Assembly (NCBI GenBank): GCA_964385635.1
Contig: CAYLPU010000030.1
Span: 1 to 47,677 of the forward strand
Origin: CAYLPU01 sp964385635
GTDB lineage: Bacteria; Chloroflexota; Anaerolineae; B4-G1
DNA: 47,677 nt
Reading direction: 5' to 3'
Part shown: positions 36,316 through 43,316 of the stretch, in pieces
Numbering within the stretch: the first letter of the stretch is position 1
How the letters are laid out: each line of letters opens with the position of its first letter
The notes under the pieces: model-generated
The model's input: only the letters and a program-made list of their open reading frames with translations
Database searches by the model: none
What the model was told of the DNA's origin: nothing
Translations under genes and position numbers: made by a program

Positions 36316-37656
36316 ATGATGAAACATGACTGTGCGGACCTGGCAGTCTGCTCGATTCTGATCGTTCTCGTCGGGACCATCCTCGCTTGTGGCATCGGCC
36401 CGCCTGACATAACCGAGACCGACCGACCGGGCGTGGTTCCCACGCCCCTACCACCGGAACCCACCTCAACGGGCACGGGGGCCGCGCCTATTGAGCCCAG
36501 TCCACCCTCCCCCACAGACAAGATGGCTCTCTGGGACTTGAGCAGCGGGCCGCATCTGCGCGGCGCCAACATCTACCAGCGCCGCGTCTACCCCGAACTG
36601 GATGGGCCAGAGTTCATGGGACCCGGCCCTGTCGGCCCACCCTACACCCAGCAGGGCTTCTACGACCTGGCGGCGCTGGGCGCCAACTACGTCAACGTCT
36701 CTCATCCCGGCCTGTTCACCGAGAGCCCGCCCTACACTCCCGACCTGGACATCCAGAACAACCTGGACAACCTGCTCACCATGATCGCCCAGGCCGACAT
36801 GTTCGCCGTGATCTCCTTCCGCACCGGGCCGGGCCGCAGTGAGTTCACCTTCTTCTGGGATGAAGCGGGCGACTGGTTCGACGCCAGTTATCTCAACGAT
36901 TCCATGTGGCAGGACCAGGCCGCCCAGGACGGATGGGTGGACATGTGGCGCTACACCGCCGAATGGTACGAGGACAACCCGATCGTCGTCGGCTACGATC
37001 TGATGGTCGAGCCGAATTCCAATGAGGTTGGCAGCGACGCGATTAACGACCTGCTGGACGTCTGGGACCAGGAAGAGTTCTACGAGGACTATGGGGGCAC
37101 CCTGTACGATTGGAACCAACTCTACCCCCGCATCACCGCCGCCATCCGCGAGGTGGATTCGGACACACCCATCTTGATCGGTGGGATGGGCTACAGCGGT
37201 GTCGCGTGGCTGCCCTACCTTGAGCCGACCGGGGACCCGCGCACGGTCTACATGGTGCACCAATATGCGCCGTTCCAATACACACATCAAGAGCCTCCCC
37301 TTACAGACACCTACCCTGACGGCTCATTCAACCGAACATGGTTGGATGATCTGCTCTCGACGGTGGATGACTTTGCGACCACATACAGCGTGCCGGTGGC
37401 GGTGAACGAGTTCGGCGTGATGCGCTGGGAGCCCGGCGCCGACGACTTTATGGACGACCAGATGGACCTGTTCGAGCAACGCGGCATGAACCACGCGCTG
37501 TGGGTGTGGGAAACGTCGTGGGAATCCTACGCGGAGGAGGTGGATGCCTTTAACTTCCGGCATGGCCCCGACCCGGACAACCACGCTGACGTTGCATCAA
37601 GCGACTTGATGGACGTCATCGTCAAATACTGGGGGCGCAACAAGATACGCCCATAG
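36316..37656 (+). CDS. GH5-like glycoside hydrolase lipoprotein
   Basis: 446 residues, start ATG 36316 after AGAGGAG. Lipoprotein signal TILAC, then a Pro/Thr-rich linker (about 33-72). The catalytic domain (about 73-446) is a clan GH-A TIM barrel most like GH5: LRGANIY near strand 1, acid/base Glu232 in GYDLMVEPN, MVHQYAPF, and nucleophile Glu365 in VAVNEFGVMRWEPG, with WVWETSW near the end. Substrate is unknown; the family covers cellulose, mannan and glucan. It has no YLPLxLR tag. Its first 170 bases are in the tandem duplication. Its stop abuts the convergent minus-strand region at 37657. Confidence 0.85.
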   Translation: MMKHDCADLAVCSILIVLVGTILACGIGPPDITETDRPGVVPTPLPPEPTSTGTGAAPIEPSPPSPTDKMALWDLSSGPHLRGANIYQRRVYPELDGPEFMGPGPVGPPYTQQGFYDLAALGANYVNVSHPGLFTESPPYTPDLDIQNNLDNLLTMIAQADMFAVISFRTGPGRSEFTFFWDEAGDWFDASYLNDSMWQDQAAQDGWVDMWRYTAEWYEDNPIVVGYDLMVEPNSNEVGSDAINDLLDVWDQEEFYEDYGGTLYDWNQLYPRITAAIREVDSDTPILIGGMGYSGVAWLPYLEPTGDPRTVYMVHQYAPFQYTHQEPPLTDTYPDGSFNRTWLDDLLSTVDDFATTYSVPVAVNEFGVMRWEPGADDFMDDQMDLFEQRGMNHALWVWETSWESYAEEVDAFNFRHGPDPDNHADVASSDLMDVIVKYWGRNKIRP

Positions 37657-37716
37657 TCACACCAGCACCGGCAGCACCGCCAGCCCGACCAGCAGGATGG
37701 CCACGCAGTGCCACAC
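37657..37716 (-). other. In-frame hydrophobic 19-codon stretch after the SagB-type stop
   Basis: Directly after the TGA at 37719-37717 the same frame continues GTG TGG CAC and encodes WHCVAILLVGLAVLPVLV, an ideal membrane helix, before a second TGA at 37659-37657. It may be a tiny GTG-started membrane peptide (GTGTGAGTG context), the remains of a lost C-terminal anchor, or chance in GC-rich DNA. No independent ribosome site is seen. Confidence 0.3.
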
Positions 37717-38808
37717 TCACACCCTTCCCACACTGATGATATACAGCGATGCTTCCTCTACGCCATCCAGCCCCAGCAACTCGTTGAGGTCGTCGTCGAG
37801 GAACGCGCCGACGGCGCAGGCGCCCAGCCCCATCGAGGTGGCCGCCAGGTAGAGGTTCTGCCCGACGTGCCCTGCCTCTAGCATCACGTAGCGGTAGGTG
37901 CGCTCGCGGTACTTCCAGCGCGTGCGCTGAAAGATGGCCGAGAGGACGAAGCAGACGTTGGCCTGTCCCAGAGAATCCTGCCACAGCCCGGTTTGCATCA
38001 CGGCGGCGCGGAAATCCCCCCGCTGGAGCAACTCCAGCCCGTGCTCCCGCACAGCGTAGTGATAGACCCCTGGCTCCAGTCCCGCGACGTTGTGCACCAC
38101 AGGGTACAGTTCGATAGGGTAGAGGGCGCCAGCCGAGGGAGCGGCACGAAGACCCAGGCGGCCTTCGGTGATGCCCTGGGCGGCGTGGAGCAGGCGCGAG
38201 AGTTCCTCTGACGACAGCGGTTCGGCGGAGTAGTCGCGGACGGAGCGGCGCGCCTCGATCGTTTCCTCCAGACTCGGTCCATGATAGCCATGAGGGTCAG
38301 GGAGCGCGATCTGTTCTGCGTCGGCGTAGGTCTTGTACCGCTCCGGCTGCCCGCCCCAGTCCAGCACCACCCCCAGCGCCTGCGAGGTGGACGGTTTGCT
38401 CCACTGGTGGTAGAGCGCGCCAACGTCGGCGGCCTCTTCCCCGGGAAGGGGGAGTTCCGCCAGCCGCCGGCCGGGGATCAGCCGCCCCAGGACAAAGCCC
38501 CCGGCGGCCGCCAGACCGGAGACGAGCAGTGCACGCCGGCCCGGAAGCGGCGCGCGCCTGGTCGGCAAGAGTGCTGGCCGTTCCCGGCGCTCCGGCCGTA
38601 CGAACCGCCGCCTGAGATAGCCCACGATCCGCCCCCAGTTGAGCGCCAGGTGTAGCACGACGAGAGCGGCGCAGACGTAGCCCGCGTACCGGTGGAGGGC
38701 AAACTGGTGCAAGCCGAACAGGTCGGCCACCAGCCCGCTGAGCGTCACGTAGAGGCCACTGGCGAACATGGCGGCGATGAGCAGATAGTCCAGGTCTTTC
38801 CGTATCAT
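37717..38808 (-). CDS. Membrane-anchored SagB-type nitroreductase-family protein
   Basis: 363 residues, start at 38808 because AGGAGG lies five bases upstream. The N-terminal ~75 residues look like a DUF4405-type membrane domain (helices about 6-30 and 38-62, with His35, His40 and His53 as possible heme ligands). After a basic linker, a third hydrophobic segment (GRRALLVSGLAAAGGFVLG, about 89-107) follows. The C-terminal domain (about 130-363) is of the SagB/ThcOx FMN oxidoreductase family: YHQWSKPST, SLEETIEARRSVRDYSAEPLS as the FMN-binding start, APSAGALYPIELYPVV and GLGACAVGAF. Members oxidise azolines or reduce other substrates; a heme-fed membrane reductase is plausible. No cyclodehydratase partner is nearby. 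Confidence 0.82.
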   Translation of the reverse strand: MIRKDLDYLLIAAMFASGLYVTLSGLVADLFGLHQFALHRYAGYVCAALVVLHLALNWGRIVGYLRRRFVRPERRERPALLPTRRAPLPGRRALLVSGLAAAGGFVLGRLIPGRRLAELPLPGEEAADVGALYHQWSKPSTSQALGVVLDWGGQPERYKTYADAEQIALPDPHGYHGPSLEETIEARRSVRDYSAEPLSSEELSRLLHAAQGITEGRLGLRAAPSAGALYPIELYPVVHNVAGLEPGVYHYAVREHGLELLQRGDFRAAVMQTGLWQDSLGQANVCFVLSAIFQRTRWKYRERTYRYVMLEAGHVGQNLYLAATSMGLGACAVGAFLDDDLNELLGLDGVEEASLYIISVGRV

Positions 38809-38931
38809 CTCAGCCTCCTGCAAGCCCTGCATCTCCCGCGAACACTGAAGCACTGAAGGACACTGAAAGCACTGAGCAACGGCCTCATTCTCCTCAGTGG
38901 TTCAGCGATTCAGAGCCGAACGAGTACAATA
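38809..38931. repeat. Intergenic CACTGAAG-type short repeats
   Basis: Copies of CACTGAAG / CACTGAAAG / CACTGAG at about 38843-38877, a simple dispersed pattern. No gene or clear promoter is seen. Confidence 0.4.
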
Positions 38932-39111
38932 TCACCCACCACCGTGTATTGCAGCGTCGGCGACGGCCTTGAGGGCGACCAGGATGTTCGCACGGGTCGG
39001 GAGTTCGGCCGTGTGATCGGTGAGCAAGCGGACGCGGGCCGGGTCGAAGCCGCCGGTGACGAGACGCTCGCGGATGGCCGCCACGTCCTTATCTGACCCT
39101 TGATCTGACAT
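38932..39111 (-). pseudogene. Caspase-like (peptidase C14) N-terminal fragment
   Basis: A 59-residue frame starting at 39111. DKDVAAIRERLVTGGFDPARVRLLTDHTAELPTRANILVALKAVADA matches, from memory, the first alpha/beta units of bacterial caspase-like domains, where 'D...l...L...Gfd...v..LtD..pTr.nIl.al' follows the first strand. Both the preceding 'GVN.Y' strand and everything containing the catalytic His and Cys are missing. It is most likely a decayed fragment, though a short peptide could still be made. Confidence 0.55.
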
Positions 39112-39192
39112 AGGGGAACCCCCTCTTACTTCAACAAAGCTATGATACCACAAGATGGGCAAGCGTTCAACATGGCCAGCCTTCGGCCACAT

Positions 39193-39515
39193 ACCAGGAA
39201 GACATTATCCTGGACGTCCGCGCACCCAGGGGGTGGGTGAAGGCGACGTCTGGGGTATCGACTGGCGGCCTACGTGCCCTGCCTCCAGTCGCCATTGCCG
39301 CTACTGACGATTACCCCTACACCGTCTACCTGCCGCTGACGCTGAACGAATTCTGCACCTTGCCGACCGGGCTGACGAACGTCACCCTGAGCCTGGAGGC
39401 CACGGACGAGTTGAGCCGTGATGGTCCCCGCGTTATGCGGGCGCATCATGCTTCGGTTGCAACTAGCGCCGAAATGGGCTATAATCAGAAGCGATGGGTG
39501 AGGCAGACGTAACTG
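39193..39515 (+). pseudogene. Remnant of a YLPLxL-tagged secreted protein
   Basis: A short frame (39237-39512) contains YTVYLPLTLNEF (39317-39352), preceded by an Ala-rich stretch and followed by CTLPTGLTNVTLSLEATDELSRDGPRVM, with no signal peptide or domain. It looks like the end of a lost island-type gene. Nothing else is seen in the roughly 320 bases. Confidence 0.4.
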
Positions 39516-39815
39516 GTGTTTTATCTGCTGCCACCCTCACCTGGTGTTGACCTACCCGACCGGTACTACAGCGAGTTTCGGGGGCTGGTGGCACGTCGGG
39601 GCTTCCGGGTGGTGAAAGCGTGGGAGTTAGAAGCGCGGGAGGTAGTGGAGCGGGGACCGTTGGCACTGGTGCCCTTGACACCACTGATGAGAGGTGGAGA
39701 CGAGGAGGTCGTGCGCGCCGGAGCGCACGCGCTGCGGGAACGGGGTGCTGGCGAGAAGATGGAAGTGACGCAGGTTTTTCTATTGGCAGGTGAAATCCGA
39801 GGCGGACTGTTATGA
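39516..39815 (+). CDS. Fragment of an Rpn/PD-(D/E)XK-type nuclease
   Basis: A 99-residue frame with a GTG start. The segment RGFRVVKAWELEAREVVERGPLALVPLTPLMRGGDEEVV resembles the part after the nuclease core in Rpn/YhgA-like putative transposase-nucleases of Chloroflexota ('vvkLWel.aeevl..glp.LlPLvPLmrgG'). This is recollection of a pattern. The catalytic N-terminal half is absent, so it is probably a truncated gene. Its stop overlaps the next start (ATGA), which may let ribosomes enter that gene. Confidence 0.5.
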   Translation: MFYLLPPSPGVDLPDRYYSEFRGLVARRGFRVVKAWELEAREVVERGPLALVPLTPLMRGGDEEVVRAGAHALRERGAGEKMEVTQVFLLAGEIRGGLL

Positions 39816-40699
39816 GAGTGAAGCAAGAGGATATTCTGTCCAGACTAAGATCCGGCCACATCATCGTCGCCGACGGCGCAATGGGCACGATGTTGCAGGA
39901 GGCAGGGCTGCCCCCTGGCATGTCCCCCGAAGCCTGGCTGCTGGAGAGCCCCGACGCGGTGCGTACCGTGCACGGCGCCTACGTCGAGGCCGGGGCCGAC
40001 CTGATCCTGACCTGCACCTTCGGCGGGACACGGACGCGGCTGGAGCGGGCCGGGCTTGCGGAGCGCGTGGCCGAGGTCAACCGGCAGGCGGTCGAGATTG
40101 CCCGGAACGCTGCCGGTGACGAGGCTTACGTGGCCGGTGACATCGGCCCGCTGGGGGAGTTCCTGGCCCCGATGGGCAAGATCACCTACGAGCAGGCCGT
40201 GGAGATCTTCGCCGAGCAGGCCACGGCGCTGGCTGAGGCCGGGGTAGACGTGCTCTACATCGAGACGATGTCCGACCTGAACGAGGTGCGCGCGGCTGTC
40301 GAGGGGGCACAGCAGGCCACATCCGGCATCCCCATCTTCGCCACCCTCTCCTTCGACCGCCACGGGCGGACGAACATGGGGGTAAGCCCGGAGCAGGCGG
40401 CGGAGACATTGCTGCCGCTGGGAGTGGATGCCTTCGGTGCCAACTGTGGCGCGACGCTGGAGATGACCGAGGGGGCGATAGCGAAAATGCACGAGAGCGC
40501 GCCCCAGGCCCCCCTCATCGCCAAGCCGAACGCGGGCAAGCCGCACATGGTGGTGCGAGACGTGGTGTACGACGCCACGCCGGAGGATATGGCGGAGTAC
40601 GCCCGCAAGTTCGTCGCGCTGGGAGCGCGAGTGGTGGGGGGGTGCTGCGGCTCGACCCCGGCGCACATCGCTGCCATCGCCAGAGCGGTCAGGGGTTAA
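39812..40699 (+). CDS. Homocysteine S-methyltransferase domain protein
   Basis: A 295-residue soluble TIM-barrel enzyme of the homocysteine S-methyltransferase family (as in the N-terminal module of MetH, BHMT and MmuM). DGAMGTMLQ is at about 21-29, and Zn-ligand cysteines are C212 (GANCG) and C278-C279 (GGCCGSTP). It transfers a methyl group to homocysteine to make methionine. The donor is unknown: no cobalamin or folate domain is fused, so it could be a stand-alone MmuM-like enzyme or work with a separate corrinoid protein. It overlaps the upstream fragment by four bases. The convergent gene begins 28 bases beyond its stop. Confidence 0.9.
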   Translation: MRVKQEDILSRLRSGHIIVADGAMGTMLQEAGLPPGMSPEAWLLESPDAVRTVHGAYVEAGADLILTCTFGGTRTRLERAGLAERVAEVNRQAVEIARNAAGDEAYVAGDIGPLGEFLAPMGKITYEQAVEIFAEQATALAEAGVDVLYIETMSDLNEVRAAVEGAQQATSGIPIFATLSFDRHGRTNMGVSPEQAAETLLPLGVDAFGANCGATLEMTEGAIAKMHESAPQAPLIAKPNAGKPHMVVRDVVYDATPEDMAEYARKFVALGARVVGGCCGSTPAHIAAIARAVRG

Positions 40700-40727
40700 C
40701 CTCAATTGCAGAGAAAACTCGCAGGTA

Positions 40728-41771
40728 TCAGTAGCCAGGGACACCCATCTCCCGGCAGAGTTCGATCATCTCTGGATGGACATACCGCCCTTCTTCTTCT
40801 AACTGTACATCGTCGGCCCAGACCGAGGGGTTGAGGACCACACCATCGGTGTGACTGGGTGCCCCCTTGCTAGAGGGGCCGATGCCGAACTGCATGCAGC
40901 CGAAGACGCGCTCGTCCTCCAGGATGCGCCCCGTGGGCCGGCTCACGCCAGGGTTGAAGCCATAGCAGGCGTGATCCACCATGTACATGATCGGGTCATC
41001 GAAGCCTGCCAGCCAGCGCTCGAAAAGCCTGGCCTCGTGGCCTCCCTCCACGCGCCGGATATAGCCTCCCTCGACGTGCAACACCACCGGAGAGTTGAGC
41101 AGCCCCAGGTCGGCTGGCGGCCAGAGACACCCGTCGAACACCAGGGTCCCCTGGAAGCTCTCATGGTAGGCCATGAAGCCCGACTGTCCACCTAGCATCA
41201 CCGGGTAGCCTCCCTCAGCCGGCGGCGGTTCCCAGAAGGGATCGCCAGCCTTATCAATTCTCATTGTCAGGTCAGTGCCGGCTGGGCTGGTGACGCGGAT
41301 GGTCTCGGCTGCCTGGGACAACTCGTACAGCCATGTCTTCATCTTGTCCAGGGCAGGATAGTTGACGTGGCCGATGGTGCGCACCATCATATCCACATCC
41401 ATACCCGTAAGGGCCAAATAGGCGCAGCCGGCTTCGATGGCAGCGAAGTAAGCCGGACTGTAGAGTTGATATGCAGTAGCAAACTCGATCCACAGATCGG
41501 CCTTGAGGAGCGCGTTCGCCACAGGGTCAGGAGGGTCCATGCAGGGCTGAGAAAGAGTGGGGTACCAGATAACCGTGGGCACGCCTCCCACTGCGAAGGT
41601 TGCCTGCGCGGTCGCCTCAACAACCCGCGGGTCGCTGGCTGTGTCGGCGGTGATGACAACCTGCTGGCCCGGTCGGACCGGCGTTACCTCGGTCACCACC
41701 TTGCGAGCGGCCAATGCCAGTTCGTATGCATAGTAGCCCGGCTGGCCCTCTGTGCCTAATGTAAAGGGCAT
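40728..41771 (-). CDS. M29 aminopeptidase / dihydroxypyridine dioxygenase-like protein
   Basis: 347 residues, start 41771 with GGGAGGA nine bases upstream. The pattern, an N-terminal alpha/beta domain (RPGQQVVITADTASDPRVVEATAQAT), LTMRIDKAG in the middle and GCMQFGIGPSSKGAPSHTDGVVLNPSVWADD near the end, fits the M29-like metalloenzyme group that includes aminopeptidase T and 2,5-dihydroxypyridine 5,6-dioxygenase (NicX). The His in SHTDG and nearby acidic residues are candidate metal ligands. Its place beside hyuA/hyuB suggests a catabolic enzyme for cyclic amides or N-heterocycles rather than a general peptidase, but this is inference. Confidence 0.6.
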   Translation of the reverse strand: MPFTLGTEGQPGYYAYELALAARKVVTEVTPVRPGQQVVITADTASDPRVVEATAQATFAVGGVPTVIWYPTLSQPCMDPPDPVANALLKADLWIEFATAYQLYSPAYFAAIEAGCAYLALTGMDVDMMVRTIGHVNYPALDKMKTWLYELSQAAETIRVTSPAGTDLTMRIDKAGDPFWEPPPAEGGYPVMLGGQSGFMAYHESFQGTLVFDGCLWPPADLGLLNSPVVLHVEGGYIRRVEGGHEARLFERWLAGFDDPIMYMVDHACYGFNPGVSRPTGRILEDERVFGCMQFGIGPSSKGAPSHTDGVVLNPSVWADDVQLEEEGRYVHPEMIELCREMGVPGY

Positions 41772-41792
41772 GACCTATTTTCCTCCCATCTG

Positions 41793-41845
41793 TTCGTAGT
41801 GACGACTTTAGTCGTCTCCAGAGCGACTAAAGTCGTCACTACGAA
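41793..41845. repeat. Perfect 22-bp inverted repeat (GTAGTGACGACTTTAGTCG type)
   Basis: Positions 41793-41814 are perfectly complementary to 41824-41845 around a 9-base loop; the arm core is GTAGTGACGACTTTAGTCG. It lies between two minus-strand genes. The sequence is of a type I recall as dispersed in Chloroflexota genomes. It could act as a terminator or attenuator before the 41771 gene, but no U-tract follows. Confidence 0.75.
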
Positions 41846-41850
41846 CCTTA

Positions 41851-42429
41851 TTACATCTTTTCGTACCACAGATTCTGCACGTCGGCCCCCACTGGCGGCG
41901 CTTCGGCCAGAGGACCCGCCTCTGGCTGACCGACAGGGACGATGCCGTTGATCTCCAAAAAGAACTCGGCCGGCACGCCGAAGGCTCCCACCTCAGTCAG
42001 TCGCTCGTTGACCGCCCGTACGTAAGCCTTCGGTGAACCGAGGTCCCAAAGTGAGAGGGTAAGCGTCGTGCCATCCACGGCGCTCATAGATTCAACGATG
42101 CAGTTTGGAAAGTCATCCTGGCTCTCAAAGGTGGCTTCTACGATGGGAGCCGGTGGGGTCTGGTCAGGAACGCCGGCAAAGACGGTGTAGCTGAAAACGT
42201 CATCCCGCAGATGTTCCGCTAAGCCCAGGTTATCGCTGAACACAGCGAAGACATCGTCGCGTCCATTGCCCTGCAGGTCGCTGCGGGCAAAGAGCACACT
42301 ACCACCGCCCTGGGCAGTGTAGCGAACCTTGACAAACCAGGCCAAAGTGGTGATTTCTCCGCCCGTGGTCAGCACAACCCAACGCATCGGGCCAGCCATG
42401 ACCAGCGTCTTGTACTCGATGGTTGCCAT
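41851..42429 (-). CDS. Hypothetical protein in hydantoinase neighbourhood
   Basis: 192 residues from the ATG at 42429 (MATIEYKTLV). The open frame extends upstream only into a dispersed element (42446-42560), so that part is excluded. No signal, membrane segment or known motif is seen; the predicted character is a beta-rich soluble protein (YKTLVMAGPMRWVVLTTGGEI, VFSYTVFAGVPDQT, LEINGIVPVGQPEAGP). It sits in the same direction as the M29-like and hyu genes and may be an accessory of that pathway. I do not recognise it. Confidence 0.65.
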   Translation of the reverse strand: MATIEYKTLVMAGPMRWVVLTTGGEITTLAWFVKVRYTAQGGGSVLFARSDLQGNGRDDVFAVFSDNLGLAEHLRDDVFSYTVFAGVPDQTPPAPIVEATFESQDDFPNCIVESMSAVDGTTLTLSLWDLGSPKAYVRAVNERLTEVGAFGVPAEFFLEINGIVPVGQPEAGPLAEAPPVGADVQNLWYEKM

Positions 42430-42445
42430 ATCCGCCCCAAGCGGT

Positions 42446-42560
42446 GTGTCATTGCGAGGAACGGAGCGACGAAGCAATCCCCACCGTTGCTTGCATTTGA
42501 AGGCGGGAGATTGCCACCGCGAGTACTCGTGGCGGTGCTTCGCTACGCTCGCAATGACAC
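42446..42560. mobile_element. 115-bp palindromic element with 13-bp perfect TIRs
   Basis: GTGTCATTGCGAG (42446-42458) and CTCGCAATGACAC (42548-42560) are perfect inverted repeats. The interior continues the symmetry (GGAGCGACGAAGCAATC against GATTGC...TTCGCTACGCTC). The type is widely dispersed in bacterial genomes. Positions 42514-42537 hold a separate 24-base repeat inserted into the right arm. Confidence 0.75.
42514..42537. repeat. 24-bp CGAGTACTCG repeat nested in the 115-bp element
   Basis: Centre CGAGTACTCG flanked by CCACCG and TGGCGGTG. Removing it restores the arm GAGATTGCTTCGCTACGCTC, which pairs with the left arm. The same core recurs at 43022-43041. Confidence 0.75.
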
Positions 42561-42935
42561 ATCCGCTCTCCTAACTTAATTACATTGGGACCACATTGGG
42601 CTTAGCCCCGCTCTTTCGTGACTCCGGTGACCTCCAAGGTGTCAGGGTCTATGATCACACCATAGTCCTTCTCCGCCATCTCTACGGTGACGTAGCCGTC
42701 CTTGACGTCCTTTTGCACCGCCTCGACAGGCCGCTCGTAGGGGTCGCCCCAGCCCGCGCCCGTCATGACCCGGATGACGTCGTCCGTGTTCAAGGTCAAG
42801 CCGCTCACCACCGCGTAGCGCTCCGTCTCACCGTTGGCTCGCACGATCAGCACGTGGTTGGGGGAAGCCGGTTGGCCGCCCTTCAGGGGCCACGGCGGGA
42901 CCTTGTCGCGGGTGTAGGCCACTGTCAGCCAGGCG

Positions 42936-42959
42936 CGGTGTCCTGAGCCTGTCGAAGGG
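42936..42959. repeat. 24-bp SEPVEG-type repeat at a proven insertion site
   Basis: Contains CCTGAGCCTGTCGAAGGG. The paralogue at 45771/45772 has the uninterrupted sequence AGGCG-TTGTCGG, showing that exactly 24 bases were gained (or lost there). It adds eight codons in frame. Confidence 0.9.
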
Positions 42960-43003
42960 TTGTCGGACTTGATGCGATAGTCAATCCGCACACCCTTGCC
43001 GCC

Positions 43004-43053
43004 CCGCCTGCCACGAGCCCCGCCACGAGTACTCGCGGTGGTACTCGCAGTGG
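43004..43053. repeat. CGAGTACTCG-type repeat cluster inserted in hyuB fragment
   Basis: Fifty bases replace three in the paralogue (near 45815). It holds one full CCACGAGTACTCGCGGTGG unit (43023-43041) and partial units on both sides (GCCACGAG, GGTACTCGCAGTGG), so units may have inserted next to or into one another. Net +47 bases breaks the reading frame. Confidence 0.8.
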
Positions 43054-43316
43054 ATGGAAGCCAGCGCCGCCATCCTCGTCGTGGAAGCTGAGATAGTCCA
43101 CCGTCACGCCGTAGCGCGCTTCGGCCACTTCGGCCGGGCAGTTGTAGGTTTCGCCGTGCAGCGCGCTGAACTGACCCGGGTTGCCGTCGGAGGTCGGCGA
43201 CCCGCCCCAGCCGCCCAGCTCGGGCTCAATCACTGCATAAGTCCGGCCGGTATCGGGATGAATGCCGCTCCAGCAGGGCCTTTTCTCATTCTTCTACTTG
43301 GCCGCGCTAACTATCT

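Larger units (their letters stand above)
34080..36489 (+). repeat. 1205-bp tandem duplication (34080-35284 and 35285-36489)
   Basis: Two direct copies, each with a GH114 domain, the intergenic ribosome site and the next gene's lipoprotein signal and linker. Only a few differences are visible, for example 34128 (A versus C), the 35224-35242 loop, and a few bases near the gene ends. Copy one begins inside the 32670 gene; copy two ends inside the 36316 gene, so the middle gene is a junction product. Confidence 0.92.
42602..43266 (-). pseudogene. Truncated hyuB paralogue carrying two repeat insertions
   Basis: This is the 3' third of a HyuB (N-methylhydantoinase B / 5-oxoprolinase beta) gene. 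From HPDTGRTYAVIEPELGGWGG at 43260 it follows the intact gene at 45462-47138 almost base for base, then diverges in its last ~45 codons (ERPVEAVQKDVKDGYVTVEMAEKDYG). Homology stops abruptly at 43266, so the N-terminal two thirds are gone. It has a 24-base in-frame repeat (42936-42959) and a net +47-base repeat insertion (43004-43053) that shifts the frame. The open part 42602-42991 could be translated but is unlikely to be functional. Confidence 0.85.

Noticed and set aside
42602..42991. A small intact 129-residue gene
   Set aside because: It is the 3' part of the frameshifted hyuB paralogue; its apparent start is an internal Met-Arg-Ile-Asp shared with the intact gene.
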